From assembly GCA_000381625.1 (NCBI GenBank), contig KB906767.1:3491304-3555303 (forward strand): a stretch of DNA of 64,000 bases, in the 5' to 3' direction. Positions 54,665 through 63,894 of the stretch are shown here, in pieces. The position numbers and the translations under genes are program-made. This stretch comes from Bryobacterales bacterium KBS 96. GTDB lineage: Bacteria; Acidobacteriota; Terriglobia; Bryobacterales; Bryobacteraceae. The stretch's first letter is position 1; every line of letters begins with the position of its first letter. The notes under the pieces were generated by a model, which did not search any database, was not told the origin of the DNA, and worked only from the letters and a program-made list of their open reading frames with translations.

Positions 54665-55954
54665 CTACAGGGCGGATTCCCTACGTCGTGGGAACAACAG
54701 GGCCGCCCCCAGCAACAGTATGCCCGCCGCAATATACACCACGGAGGCCAGCGCGATCCCAAGCCCCAGCGTGTAATGCTCGGCGATCAGGCCAATGACT
54801 AGCGGCGCGCTGCCCCCGCCTCCCAACCACCCGACCGTATTCATGAAGCCGGCTGCCGTGCCTCTTGCTTCCGGCCGCACCACATCGAATAGGGACGCAA
54901 AGATATTGGCGTCATAGAGTCCCTTGAAGAATCCCCATGCCGTCAGCGCGACAATCAGCCAAAGAACCGATGTTGTCAGTCCGCACAGCGCCACGAACGG
55001 AGCGCCCGCGAAGACTCCGATCATTTGGACGAGCACGCGCCCGCGCGGCGTTCGCCGGCTCATCCAATCCGCCATCCAGCCTCCGTAAACCGATCCCACC
55101 ATGCTGGCCAGTTGAACGAAAATCGTTGCGGTCAAGCCCGCCATCGCAAGGCCCATGTGGAATTTATCGTAAAGGAACTTCGGCATCCAGCTCAGGAGGA
55201 CCACGGCCACAAAGTTTGAACAGAGAAACGCTGACATTAACAGCAAAGCCCTGGGCGAGGTCCAGACGATTCCGATTCCCTCGCGAATGCGCATGCGGTG
55301 AGTAGCCTCCGGAAACTCCGGATCCGCGTGGTCCGCCGCGCCTCGCTCAGGCTCTCTCAAATACCGATTCAGTACAAAACCGAGTAAGACTCCAAGCCCC
55401 CCGAATACAACGAACGACCAGCGCCATCCATAACGCTGCGCGATCAGCGCCGCGAAAAAACCACCCGCGATTGTCCCGATGTAAACGCTGGTTTGGTGGA
55501 CGCCAATTGCTTTCGAGCGCGTGGCTTTTCCGTGATAATCGCTCAGCAGCGACATTGAGGCTGGGTAGTAGAACGTTTCGCCCAGCCCTTCCGCCGCCCG
55601 CATCACGAACAATCCTCGAAAGCTCGTGAAGAGAGATGTCGCCATGCAGACGATGCTCCACGTATAGAGCCCGCCCAGAATGGCCGTTTTGCGCTTCACA
55701 CGGTCCACAATAATTCCCGCAAACTGACCGCCGATGCCGTACACCCAGGCGAAAGAACTGCCCAACATTCCTAATTGCACGGCGTCCAGGCCAAGTTCTT
55801 TTTGCAGTAACGGAAATACGGAAAAAATGGCCTGACGGTCCGCGTAGTTGAAAAAGGAAATCGCCCACAGCATCGCAACGACAGACCAGCGATATCGATC
55901 GGACGCGATATCGCGGTAAGGCGAAATGGACGGCGTCGTTAGGTTGGGTGTCAC
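54665..55954 (-). CDS. MFS transporter (ACS/hexuronate-type)
   Basis: A 429-residue twelve-helix carrier with NYADRQAIFSVFPLLQKELGL in helix 1 and DRVKRKTAILGG after helix 2. RAAEGLGETFYYPASMSLLS in helix 4 resembles anion:cation symporter and Spinster-like carriers. It starts 11 bases after the aldolase gene, so it is the last gene of the GntR operon. Uptake of a sugar acid is the best guess from context. Confidence 0.83.
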   Translation of the reverse strand: MTPNLTTPSISPYRDIASDRYRWSVVAMLWAISFFNYADRQAIFSVFPLLQKELGLDAVQLGMLGSSFAWVYGIGGQFAGIIVDRVKRKTAILGGLYTWSIVCMATSLFTSFRGLFVMRAAEGLGETFYYPASMSLLSDYHGKATRSKAIGVHQTSVYIGTIAGGFFAALIAQRYGWRWSFVVFGGLGVLLGFVLNRYLREPERGAADHADPEFPEATHRMRIREGIGIVWTSPRALLLMSAFLCSNFVAVVLLSWMPKFLYDKFHMGLAMAGLTATIFVQLASMVGSVYGGWMADWMSRRTPRGRVLVQMIGVFAGAPFVALCGLTTSVLWLIVALTAWGFFKGLYDANIFASLFDVVRPEARGTAAGFMNTVGWLGGGGSAPLVIGLIAEHYTLGLGIALASVVYIAAGILLLGAALLFPRRRESAL

Positions 55955-55965
55955 TCGTTTGCCGG

Positions 55966-56772
55966 TCAGTACAGTGCCCGTCCTGAAGGTGGAACGCCCG
56001 CTATCCCTAACGGTTCGAGCAGTTGTGCCGCGCCCAGAGCCATCAGCCCCAATTCGGTGACGGATTGGAAAAACTGGAATCCCTGTTCACGGAATCGCTG
56101 GACGGCGCCGGCATTGCCCGCGGGGCGTCCGACGAACTTATTGTTGCGCTTCGCGGCGGCGATAATCTTCGCAATCGCCTCATCGAGCAGCGGTTCATTC
56201 TGGCGTCCGCGTAGGCCAAGCGAGAACGAGAGATCGCTGACGCCAATGAAAATGACATCGAGTCCCGGCGTGGCGGCGATCTCGTCGATATGATCGAGCG
56301 CGCTCGCCTCTTCAATTACAGTAACCGTCATCACATGCTTATCGGCCGAATCGTAATAAGAACCGGGTTCAGGCCAGCACGCGACAGCCAGTCCGGCGCC
56401 CGAGCCTCGCCGGCCGGCGGGTGGATATCTACATGCCGCAACTGCTTTGCTCGCAAGCTCCGGTGTCGACGTGAAGGGGAAAATGACGCCTTGTACGCCC
56501 TGATCGAGAACCCGTTTCGCCGTCCACAGCTCGACAACGGGCACTCGCGCGAACACTGGCGCCGGCAACCCACGCGTTGCCAAAACGATTGCTCGCAAAG
56601 TTTCGAGCGTGATGGGTGAGTGCTCCATTTCGACCCAGAGAAAATGAAATCCCAGCTTGGCCGCGTGAGCGGCGGAGTCGAGGCTCGTTCCCGTTACGGT
56701 CATTCCAACTACGAAATCGCCTGCCTCCAGGCGCGCTCGGACGGGGTTTGACCAACCAACTGTTTCGGACAC
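55966..56772 (-). CDS. HpcH/HpaI-family class II aldolase
   Basis: A 268-residue metal-dependent aldolase cleaving a 2-keto-3-deoxy sugar acid or similar to pyruvate and an aldehyde. Family elements: VEMEHSP (His base), FARVP (Arg), QGVIFPFTST, the metal Glu in VIEEASALDHI and the metal Asp in GLDVIFIGVSDLS. Substrate length cannot be read from sequence. It lies 28 bases after the glycosidase-like gene, consistent with breakdown of the released sugar acid. Confidence 0.87.
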   Translation of the reverse strand: MSETVGWSNPVRARLEAGDFVVGMTVTGTSLDSAAHAAKLGFHFLWVEMEHSPITLETLRAIVLATRGLPAPVFARVPVVELWTAKRVLDQGVQGVIFPFTSTPELASKAVAACRYPPAGRRGSGAGLAVACWPEPGSYYDSADKHVMTVTVIEEASALDHIDEIAATPGLDVIFIGVSDLSFSLGLRGRQNEPLLDEAIAKIIAAAKRNNKFVGRPAGNAGAVQRFREQGFQFFQSVTELGLMALGAAQLLEPLGIAGVPPSGRALY

Positions 56773-56800
56773 GGATGAAATCTCCTGTTTCGTGTTCTTC

Positions 56801-59182
56801 CTACGGAATGCGAATCAACCACACCTCGGCGACTTCGGCGCCCCGGCCGTTGCCTCCGAGTCCCCGCGGCCCGGACCATTCGAGTTCCAGCGCTCCCGTT
56901 TGCGTTGCGCTCCGAGGGATATCGAATTCCTGGGGCGCCGGATACGCCGGTTTCTTCATCAACGGATGAATTTCAATGGAATGGTTGGCCATCAACCGGA
57001 TAGGAACGCGCGGCATGTCGCCTCCATAAACCACCCGGAGCTTATAGCGCGCGGCGCCGTCGAGGCCCGTATAGCGCATTTCAAGCGGTTGATCGTACAA
57101 AGTCAACATATGAGTGACCCACGAAGTGCGCCAACCGCCTTCCGCGGTTCCGTTGCCCACGCCGCTTCGAGCGGATGCCTCGCCTGCCGGGTCTTTATCG
57201 AACCCGCGCCCGGCGACTAGATGCGGCTGTTGTGCGGGATTGCCCAGGTCATCGTAGAATCCGCCTGGGCCGGGATTGGTCCAGTTCAGGATCGCGTTCA
57301 CTTTAGCGAGGCGATCAGACGCGCTCGACATTTTCCGGATCTCGTCGAAGCGGTTCTCCAACCAAACGCGATTGTTCAGAGCAAAGTCAATCGCATCGAG
57401 ATTTGCGCCGCGTTCAAGCCCAATCGCTTTATAGCGGACGACGCTAAGCTGCATGTGGATGCTTTGGTACAGCGCCTCGGCCAGTTCGAATACGCGAGCG
57501 CGGTATTCGCGGGCCATCGACGTCAGCATATCGGTATCGAGAATATTCTCTGCCCGAGCGAGTGAGTCCAGGCCGATTGTGTGGAACCTCTGCAGTTCGC
57601 TAAGCGCCATCTCCTCCTGGCGCGTTTCGGTAATAAGCCGGCTTCGGATAAACGCATCGTAGTATGCGCGATACAAGGCTTCCTGAAAACGCCAGTTCAG
57701 CTTTTGCTGCGGAGTCGCCTCGGTTTCGAGGCTCTGAAACTGCTGAAGCGTAACGTCGACTCCGTAGTTGCTCAGAAGCGATCCGCGCCAGTTCTGTTCC
57801 AGCGCGAGTAATCCGCTTGCGAAACCTTCGGCGGCCCGAGGGCCGATAAAGAAATGGCTATAGTCGCGCAGAATATCTTTTATATTTGCGTCGGAGTTCC
57901 ATCCCAGGCTGCTCCAGATGAACTTGTTCACGTCGTCGTTGCAGCCTTCCGAATAGCTGACGAACCCAGTAATGTACGGCTGAAAGTAGTGAAAGATAGT
58001 CGCTTCGTCAAGCGGCCTTGGATTGATGACCTCGCGGCCTTCCGTCGCCGCCAGTGCTCCGTCCCAGTTCGGAACCGGGAATTCGGACCGCCAGCTATGC
58101 GTGATATCCGGGTAGAAACGGATCGGATAACGTTTGGGAATCCGCGCACGAAATTTAGCGATCGGCTCCCGAACTTGCGGTCCGTAGACCACGCCCGTTA
58201 GCCAGGCCGGCTGTTTGTCAAGAATGCCGTAAAATTCTTCGAGCCACGCCTTGTCGAAGCTCTGCGGAGAAATCCAGACCTGCGCGTGCGGATGATACCG
58301 CCGCAGACTCGCCGCTTGCTTTTCGAGCAGGGCCAGCAGATACTTCGGTTCGGTATGTCCCGGGTCGCCGCCCGGCACGAAAATGGCATCGAGACGGGGA
58401 AGTTTCCGGTAGACTTCAGACCATTCCTTCACGGCCGCATCGACGGTTTTGGGGTCCGAATAATCGGCATCCATCGCCGGAAACCACACCGATACGTTCA
58501 AGTCGTATTCGCTCGCGATCCGGGACATTTCGACCATCATTTCCATCTTTGGAAGCGGAAAATGGGGACTGTCGTCGGCGTCGTCGGAGCGGGGTGGAAT
58601 CAATTCGATTGTGTTCGTGCCGAAAATGGCAAGTTCACGGATATATTGCTCCCACATGGGCACGGACCACGCGTCGTAAGCATTCGTCTTCGGACGGTAT
58701 CCGAGTTGGTGCCCGCGAACCGGCATTTGCGGCGCCGAGGATTTGTGAATGCCCGGCGACAAATCGAGGCGCTGACGTTCCATCGTCAACTGGCGCAGTA
58801 AGTAGCCGGTTCCAAAAATTACACCGCGATCGTCATTGCCGGCGACAACTGCGAGCGGCGTGGGGCCTTCCGGTGACGACATTAGCGTAAACCCTTCAGC
58901 TTTGCCGCGCGAAATTCGGCCTGCAAGTTCCGGGGCTAGCTTCTTCACGGCCTCCACTGTGCCCAGAACAAAAGCAGGCCGGCCGGAGGGCATTTCGTGA
59001 GTAATGGGAAGGCGCAGTTGCGTCCGCTTCTCAATCTCTTCCGTCAGCATGGTGGCGGCCTTTTTTTGCACCGGATCGGCATCGCGGGAAATTACGATGG
59101 CCGCCTGCCGGAAATCCGCGCCGCAAAGCGCCATCGGCGCCAATGCGCAGGCCAGGCAAGCTGTAATACAGAGATTCTTCAT
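56801..59182 (-). CDS. Large secreted glycosidase-like protein, GH67/GH20-related N-terminus
   Basis: A 793-residue protein from the ATG at 59182, which overlaps the regulator's stop (ATGA) and gives a signal peptide (MKNLCITACLACALAPMALC). The N-terminal alpha/beta domain (AATMLTEEIEKRTQLRLPIT, NDDRGVIFGTGYLLRQL) is like those before GH67 and GH20 barrels. A TIM-barrel-like middle (RGHQLGYRPKTNAYDAW, NTIELIPPRSDD, FVPGGDPGHTE, ISPQSFDKAWLEEFYG) and a helical, then beta-rich, C-terminus follow. I cannot assign a GH family. Candidate acids are in PPRSDDADD and FVPGGDPGHTE. Likely releases a sugar acid from a plant glycan. Confidence 0.65.
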   Translation of the reverse strand: MKNLCITACLACALAPMALCGADFRQAAIVISRDADPVQKKAATMLTEEIEKRTQLRLPITHEMPSGRPAFVLGTVEAVKKLAPELAGRISRGKAEGFTLMSSPEGPTPLAVVAGNDDRGVIFGTGYLLRQLTMERQRLDLSPGIHKSSAPQMPVRGHQLGYRPKTNAYDAWSVPMWEQYIRELAIFGTNTIELIPPRSDDADDSPHFPLPKMEMMVEMSRIASEYDLNVSVWFPAMDADYSDPKTVDAAVKEWSEVYRKLPRLDAIFVPGGDPGHTEPKYLLALLEKQAASLRRYHPHAQVWISPQSFDKAWLEEFYGILDKQPAWLTGVVYGPQVREPIAKFRARIPKRYPIRFYPDITHSWRSEFPVPNWDGALAATEGREVINPRPLDEATIFHYFQPYITGFVSYSEGCNDDVNKFIWSSLGWNSDANIKDILRDYSHFFIGPRAAEGFASGLLALEQNWRGSLLSNYGVDVTLQQFQSLETEATPQQKLNWRFQEALYRAYYDAFIRSRLITETRQEEMALSELQRFHTIGLDSLARAENILDTDMLTSMAREYRARVFELAEALYQSIHMQLSVVRYKAIGLERGANLDAIDFALNNRVWLENRFDEIRKMSSASDRLAKVNAILNWTNPGPGGFYDDLGNPAQQPHLVAGRGFDKDPAGEASARSGVGNGTAEGGWRTSWVTHMLTLYDQPLEMRYTGLDGAARYKLRVVYGGDMPRVPIRLMANHSIEIHPLMKKPAYPAPQEFDIPRSATQTGALELEWSGPRGLGGNGRGAEVAEVWLIRIP

Positions 59183-59943
59183 TGATCTGTGAAAGGCGAA
59201 TTCATATACACGGGTATCGACTGGCTCAACGACCTCTCCCGTTCCCAATCGTCGAACGACTGCAAGCGTTCCTGGCGGCTCAATTGAATGTGTTCTCTTA
59301 GCAGTCGCTTGGCCGCCTCTACATCGCCCCGAACGACCGCGTCCAAAATCTCGCGGTGAAAGCGATGAATCTGGACCAGCAGGTCCGCATCATGGCCTTC
59401 CCGGCGAATCGAAAAGATCTGTATGAGCAGTCTCGTGTCCTGAACGACTTTGAGGATTCGTCTATTCCCTGCCAGGCGCAGCAGCAATGCGTGATACCCA
59501 AGATCCGCGCGCACAAATCGCTGCATCTGTTCCTGGTTCAAGCCCGGTCCGTGTGCCGCCGCCAGTTCTTCATGGAGATTCCGAACCTCGTCGACAAAGC
59601 CGTACAACCGTTGCCGGTCGGAGCTGTCGATCTCTCGCCGCGATACTTTTTCAACCGCGTACACCTCAAGCGCTTCTCGCAATTCGTAGAGTTCAAGAAT
59701 ATCCTGGCGATCGAACTGAGTGACGATCGTTCCGCGGTTAGCGATCTGTTCCAGAACTCCTTCGCTGACCAGTTGTCCGATCGCCTCGCGAATCGGTGTA
59801 CGGCTGCTATTGAGCTCTTTCGCGAGTGATACTTCGGAGATAGCCGTTCCGGCCATGAGTTCGCCGGATACAATCTTCTGCTGGATCAGGTGATACGCCT
59901 TCTCCCGCATGGAAGGCTCGCGGACTATCGGAGTGTTGCTCAC
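59179..59943 (-). CDS. GntR-family regulator, FCD subfamily
   Basis: A 254-residue repressor or activator with an N-terminal winged helix (REKAYHLIQQKIVSGELMAG, ELNSSRTPIREAIGQL) and a C-terminal all-helical FCD ligand domain (LYELREALEVYAVEKVSR, HALLLRLAGN, IHRFHREILDAVVRGD). The metal-site His and Asp of FCD are visible. The start is taken as GTG 59943; ATG 59910 is also possible. The frame is open to 60024 but that would place the operator palindromes inside the gene. First gene of the sugar-acid operon; probably autoregulated. Confidence 0.87.
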   Translation of the reverse strand: MSNTPIVREPSMREKAYHLIQQKIVSGELMAGTAISEVSLAKELNSSRTPIREAIGQLVSEGVLEQIANRGTIVTQFDRQDILELYELREALEVYAVEKVSRREIDSSDRQRLYGFVDEVRNLHEELAAAHGPGLNQEQMQRFVRADLGYHALLLRLAGNRRILKVVQDTRLLIQIFSIRREGHDADLLVQIHRFHREILDAVVRGDVEAAKRLLREHIQLSRQERLQSFDDWERERSLSQSIPVYMNSPFTDQ

Positions 59944-59978
59944 GGATTCTCTAAAAGCATATCCGAAAAGTCGGGCGT

Positions 59979-60009
59979 TTGTCGACAATGGCACACTAAA
60001 TGTCGACAA
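59979..60009. promoter_or_regulatory. Paired palindromes, candidate GntR/FCD operator
   Basis: TTGTCGACAA (59979-59988) is a perfect palindrome. A second TGTCGACA (60001-60008) follows, centred 21 bases from the first, so two helical turns apart. TTGT-N2-ACAA is the usual half-site pattern for FCD-type GntR regulators. The site is 36 bases upstream of the GTG of the regulator gene and could control both that operon and the divergent IclR gene. Confidence 0.6.
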
Positions 60010-60178
60010 CTGATAGGTGACCAAAAATTATAGAACGGCCGGCCGGAGCACTTGGCGCCCCACGGGGCGGCAGTTACCGATTGCCCACACACATCCCGGC
60101 AAAGGCAGCCCAACCGTAAACCCCGGAGCCCCAGTTGTGCCTCTTATCGCTTTCTGACAAAATCGGGGCTGCCTAGGA

Positions 60179-60991
60179 ATGCAAAGCCCCTCCAAATCTC
60201 TTCCGCGGACAAAAAAGACAACAAACCGGGCGGTTAAGAAAGCGGATCCCTATTTTTCACGAGCGATCGGGAAAGCCTTTGAGTTGATCGACGGATTGTC
60301 CCAAAGTTCAACTCCGCTTACCCTCAATCAACTTTCCGCTTCGGTTGGCCTGACCAAGACGTCGACATTTCGTATCCTTCATACCCTGGAGGCATTGGGG
60401 CACGTCTCCAAAACCGCCGAAGGCCGCTATTTAATCGTTGGCGGCCATGGCTCACAACGTCCGCTGCAACGGATTGATCGCATGATTCAGGTCAGTGCGC
60501 CTATCCTGGAGCGGCTTCGGCGCGAGTTTAAGGAGACCATAAGCCTCGCCGCCGTCTTCGAAAATCACATCGAAGTAGTGTCCACACTGGAAAGCCCGCA
60601 ACTCATCCGGATGGGCAACACCGTCGGGCGCATCCTGCCACCGCATGCCAGTTCGCTGGGAAAAGCGATTACGGCTTTCCAGCCGCCACAGATTCGCGAG
60701 CGTCTGCTGCGGAGCTATGGCATGACGCTATTTACGCCGCGCACGATCGTCGATGAGACGGCGATCCAGGAACAGTTCCAACTAATCCAGGAACGGGAAT
60801 ATGCCGAGGATTGGGAGGAGAGCACGCTGGGCGGGTGCTGCTTTGGCGCGCCAATCCGGCGGCCGAATGGTTATGCCATCGGCGCCTTGAGCCTCTCCAT
60901 GCCGAAAATTCACTTGAAGACGGACGAGCAGCCCCGAATTGTGAGCGCGGTCAGACGGGCTGCTCTCGACATTCAAACACAACTGGTTTAA
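60179..60991 (+). CDS. IclR-family transcriptional regulator
   Basis: A 270-residue protein with a basic N-terminal tail, a winged helix (LTLNQLSASVGLTKTSTFRI then LHTLEALGHVS) and an IclR ligand domain (ETISLAAVFENHIEVVSTLE, LPPHASSLGKAITAF, GGCCFGAPIRRPNGYAIGAL). Relatives control sugar-acid and aromatic catabolism (KdgR, IclR). It is divergent from the GntR operon and 111 bases upstream of the dehydrogenase genes. Ligand unknown. Confidence 0.88.
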   Translation: MQSPSKSLPRTKKTTNRAVKKADPYFSRAIGKAFELIDGLSQSSTPLTLNQLSASVGLTKTSTFRILHTLEALGHVSKTAEGRYLIVGGHGSQRPLQRIDRMIQVSAPILERLRREFKETISLAAVFENHIEVVSTLESPQLIRMGNTVGRILPPHASSLGKAITAFQPPQIRERLLRSYGMTLFTPRTIVDETAIQEQFQLIQEREYAEDWEESTLGGCCFGAPIRRPNGYAIGALSLSMPKIHLKTDEQPRIVSAVRRAALDIQTQLV

Positions 60992-61102
60992 TGCATCGGC
61001 GGACGGTGCAGTAAACTGGAATGCTGTTTCAATTTGTTGTTGACGGCAAGCGCACACCCGATCTAGGATGAAGCGCATAGCCCGAAAGGTAATCGCATTC
61101 TC

Positions 61103-61696
61103 ATGAAACGCCGCCACGTATTGCAATCTTTGGCGATCCTCCCTGGAGTTGGACTAATGTCCGGCGCCGAGCAGCAACCGGCCACCCCCAAAGCGGCGCG
61201 GGCGCCGATCGATGAAACGCCTACGCTTCAAATTGCAACTACGGACAGCGCGGCGGAAACAGTCGAACACTACTTTTCGGAGAGCCAGTTTCAGGTCCTG
61301 GAGCGTTTGAGCGATATCATCGCTCCCCCAATCTCGGGCGTACCGGGGGCGCTGGCCGCGGGAGTGCCCGCTTTTCTCGATTTTCTAACCAGCCAGTCGT
61401 CTGCCCATATTCAAAACCTGTACCGCGACGGGCTGGATGCGCTGAATCACCAAGCGCAGAGCCGCTTTAAGACCGATTTCAAAGGAACCACGGCTTCTCA
61501 GGCGGACGAAATTCTTGCCCCGCTACGCAAGCCTTGGACGTATGAAGCCCCGGCGGAACCGCTACAGGCGTTTCTGGTTCTGGCGAAAGGTCAAATTTTG
61601 CAAGGGACGGTGAATTCGCGTGAGTGGATTAGCGTCGTCTCGAAGCGCGACCGCAGGGCCAGCGGGCTTGGCACGTACTGGCACACCATCGATTGA
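61103..61696 (+). CDS. Gluconate 2-dehydrogenase subunit 3-like protein
   Basis: A 197-residue exported small subunit. [20 protein letters not shown] is a twin-arginine-like signal. The core ([33 protein letters not shown]) matches the gluconate 2-dehydrogenase subunit 3 family, which helps export and stabilise a GMC-type flavoprotein. The gene for that flavoprotein follows 13 bases downstream. Confidence 0.83.
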   Translation: MKRRHVLQSLAILPGVGLMSGAEQQPATPKAARAPIDETPTLQIATTDSAAETVEHYFSESQFQVLERLSDIIAPPISGVPGALAAGVPAFLDFLTSQSSAHIQNLYRDGLDALNHQAQSRFKTDFKGTTASQADEILAPLRKPWTYEAPAEPLQAFLVLAKGQILQGTVNSREWISVVSKRDRRASGLGTYWHTID

Positions 61697-61709
61697 GGCT
61701 TCTGGTTAT

Positions 61710-63272
61710 ATGAGTCCCACTTACGACGTTCTCATCATCGGCTCCGGCGCCTCGGGCGGCATGGCTGCCTATACACTCGCGCAAAAAGGTGTCAATTGCC
61801 TGATGCTCGACGCGGGGCCGGAAGTGGATTTCACCCGGGACCGCAGTCTGAAGCGCGTTTATGATCTGCCTTATCGCGGATTCGGAAGACCCGGACAGTT
61901 TCCGCACGTCACGCAGGCCAGCGAATTCACGGCCAATGTATGGGCGGATGAAAAGCAGAACCCATATACGTACGATCCAAACGATCCTTACTATTGGGTG
62001 CGAATCCGTCTCGTTGGCGGTAAGAGCCTGTTCTGGGGCAGAGCTTCCTGGCGGTTGAGCGACTACGAATTCAAGTGTAAGGACCATGACGACTTCGGCG
62101 ACAACTGGCCGATCGGCTACAGCGATCTCGCGCCGTACTACGATCGCGTGGAGCCGTTGTTTCGTGTTTCGGGCCGAAAAGAAGGATTGCCGCAGCTTCC
62201 CGATGGAGTGTTCATCGAAGACAACTCAGTCGATAGCGAAAGCGTCAAGCGTTTCGTGAAGTCGTGCGCGGCCGTTGGCATCCCTACCACCAAGGGGCGC
62301 CGCGCTACCGGGCAATTCGCGAGTTCCGTCAATCTGCTGCTTCCTGACGCACTTGCCAGCGGAAACCTGACGCTCGTTTCAAATGCAGTCGTCCGCAACA
62401 TCACGGTAGACCGCAATACCGGGTTAGTGAACGGCGCTAACTTTGTCGACCGCCGCTCCAAGCGCGAGATGCATGCGAAGGCCCGTGTCGTCATGGTGGG
62501 GGCCTCGTGCCTGGAAAGCACGCGTCTCCTGCTTAATTCAGGCATTGCCAATTCCAGCGGTGTGCTGGGACACTATCTCTTCGACGAATTCTATGTGAAG
62601 AATATCGTGCAAGCTATCGTACCGGAATTGCGAAACGGCAGCGGCCGTCATGGAGTGATCAGAGGAGGCGGATATATTCCGCGTTTCCGTAACCTGAAGA
62701 CTCGCGAAAAGAATTTCATCCGGGGCTACGCGGTCGATTTCGGCAGCGGCGGCACGCCGGACCCTACCTACTTCCCGCTCTATGGAGAGGCGCTGCAAAA
62801 AGAAGTGAATGCCTGCAAGGAAGCGGGTTTCGAGATGACGGCGATGGGAGAGGTGCTTCCGCGTTTTGAAAACCACGTGCGCATCGATCCGAACGTTCAG
62901 GATGCTTTTGGAATTCCAGCGCTTCACATACAGGCGCGCTACTCGGATAACGAGCACGCAATGGCTCGAGACGCAATGGATACGCTCGACGAGCGATGCC
63001 GCGCGGCTGGCTTCGAAGTTCTGGTGAAGCACTCGCAAATGGTGCCTCCGGGCGAGAGTATTCACGAATTGGGAACATGCCGGATGGGCGATGACCCGAA
63101 AACAAGTGTTTTGAATAAGTGGAACCAAAGTCACGACGTTAAGAATCTTTTCGTGGTGGATGGCAGTAGCTTCGTTTCCGGCGGCTCCCAGAATCCCACG
63201 CTGACGATTCTGGCGCTTTCCATGCGCAGCTCGGAATATGTAGCCGCTCAACTGCGGTCCGGCAATTTGTGA
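61710..63272 (+). CDS. GMC-family flavoprotein dehydrogenase (gluconate 2-dehydrogenase-like)
   Basis: A 520-residue FAD oxidoreductase from the ATG at 61710; the upstream in-frame extension overlaps the previous gene and has no ribosome site. The Rossmann motif GSGASGG (11-17), the [13 protein letters not shown] flavin region and the active-site pair His452 ([11 protein letters not shown]) with Asn495 ([10 protein letters not shown]) are clear. It has no signal of its own and is probably carried out by the twin-arginine small subunit. It likely oxidises a sugar or sugar acid and passes electrons to the cytochrome gene, which overlaps it by 4 bases (GTGA). Confidence 0.87.
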   Translation: MSPTYDVLIIGSGASGGMAAYTLAQKGVNCLMLDAGPEVDFTRDRSLKRVYDLPYRGFGRPGQFPHVTQASEFTANVWADEKQNPYTYDPNDPYYWVRIRLVGGKSLFWGRASWRLSDYEFKCKDHDDFGDNWPIGYSDLAPYYDRVEPLFRVSGRKEGLPQLPDGVFIEDNSVDSESVKRFVKSCAAVGIPTTKGRRATGQFASSVNLLLPDALASGNLTLVSNAVVRNITVDRNTGLVNGANFVDRRSKREMHAKARVVMVGASCLESTRLLLNSGIANSSGVLGHYLFDEFYVKNIVQAIVPELRNGSGRHGVIRGGGYIPRFRNLKTREKNFIRGYAVDFGSGGTPDPTYFPLYGEALQKEVNACKEAGFEMTAMGEVLPRFENHVRIDPNVQDAFGIPALHIQARYSDNEHAMARDAMDTLDERCRAAGFEVLVKHSQMVPPGESIHELGTCRMGDDPKTSVLNKWNQSHDVKNLFVVDGSSFVSGGSQNPTLTILALSMRSSEYVAAQLRSGNL

Positions 63273-63769
63273 TCGGCGGCCGTGCCATATTGTTGGTCTG
63301 CGCGCTGACGCAAATTGTTTTCGCGCAGAATCAAGCCGCGAAGGAGCCGCCCGCGCAGCCGCTTCCGTTCAGCCACAAGCTCCACGCTGGCGCTCTCAAA
63401 GTTCCTTGCAAAATGTGTCATCCCGGTCCCGATCCGGGTGAGGTGATGACGCTGCCAGAAGCTTCAAAGTGTATGGAGTGCCACTCCGCCATCAAAAAAG
63501 ATAGTCCGGCAATTCAGAAATTGGCGGCCTACGCAAATACGAATCGGGAAATCGATTGGGTAAGAATTTATCAGATTCCTACTTATGTGATCTTCAGCCA
63601 CAAAACGCATCTCGATAGCGGCGCGAAGTGCCAGGATTGCCACGGGCCGGTAGCGGAGCGGGAGCGCCTGTTTCGCGAAACCGATATCTCGATGGGCGGG
63701 TGCATGGCTTGCCATCGCGCAAAAAACGCCAGCATCGATTGCACCACCTGCCACGACCAGCTGCGCTGA
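63269..63769 (+). CDS. Pentaheme c-type cytochrome (class III/c7-like)
   Basis: A 166-residue secreted protein (GTG start, signal peptide ending near FAQNQ) with five CxxCH heme sites: CKMCH, CMECH, CQDCH, CMACH and CTTCH. FSHKLH and FSHKTH supply distal histidines in the class III manner. It is the likely electron acceptor of the GMC flavoprotein. The small-subunit/GMC/cytochrome order is that of membrane-linked sugar-acid dehydrogenases, where the usual third subunit is a different, three-heme cytochrome. Confidence 0.88.
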   Translation: MIGGRAILLVCALTQIVFAQNQAAKEPPAQPLPFSHKLHAGALKVPCKMCHPGPDPGEVMTLPEASKCMECHSAIKKDSPAIQKLAAYANTNREIDWVRIYQIPTYVIFSHKTHLDSGAKCQDCHGPVAERERLFRETDISMGGCMACHRAKNASIDCTTCHDQLR

Positions 63770-63894
63770 TTTACAAAACGCGCCGAATCTGAGTCGGGAA
63801 GCGTAAGCGACCTTCTTCAATTAACGACGGGCGAGGTATGCCTTCGCCACTACAGGAAAGGTAAGTTTTAAAGTGGGCTGGAGGACCCTCGGCA

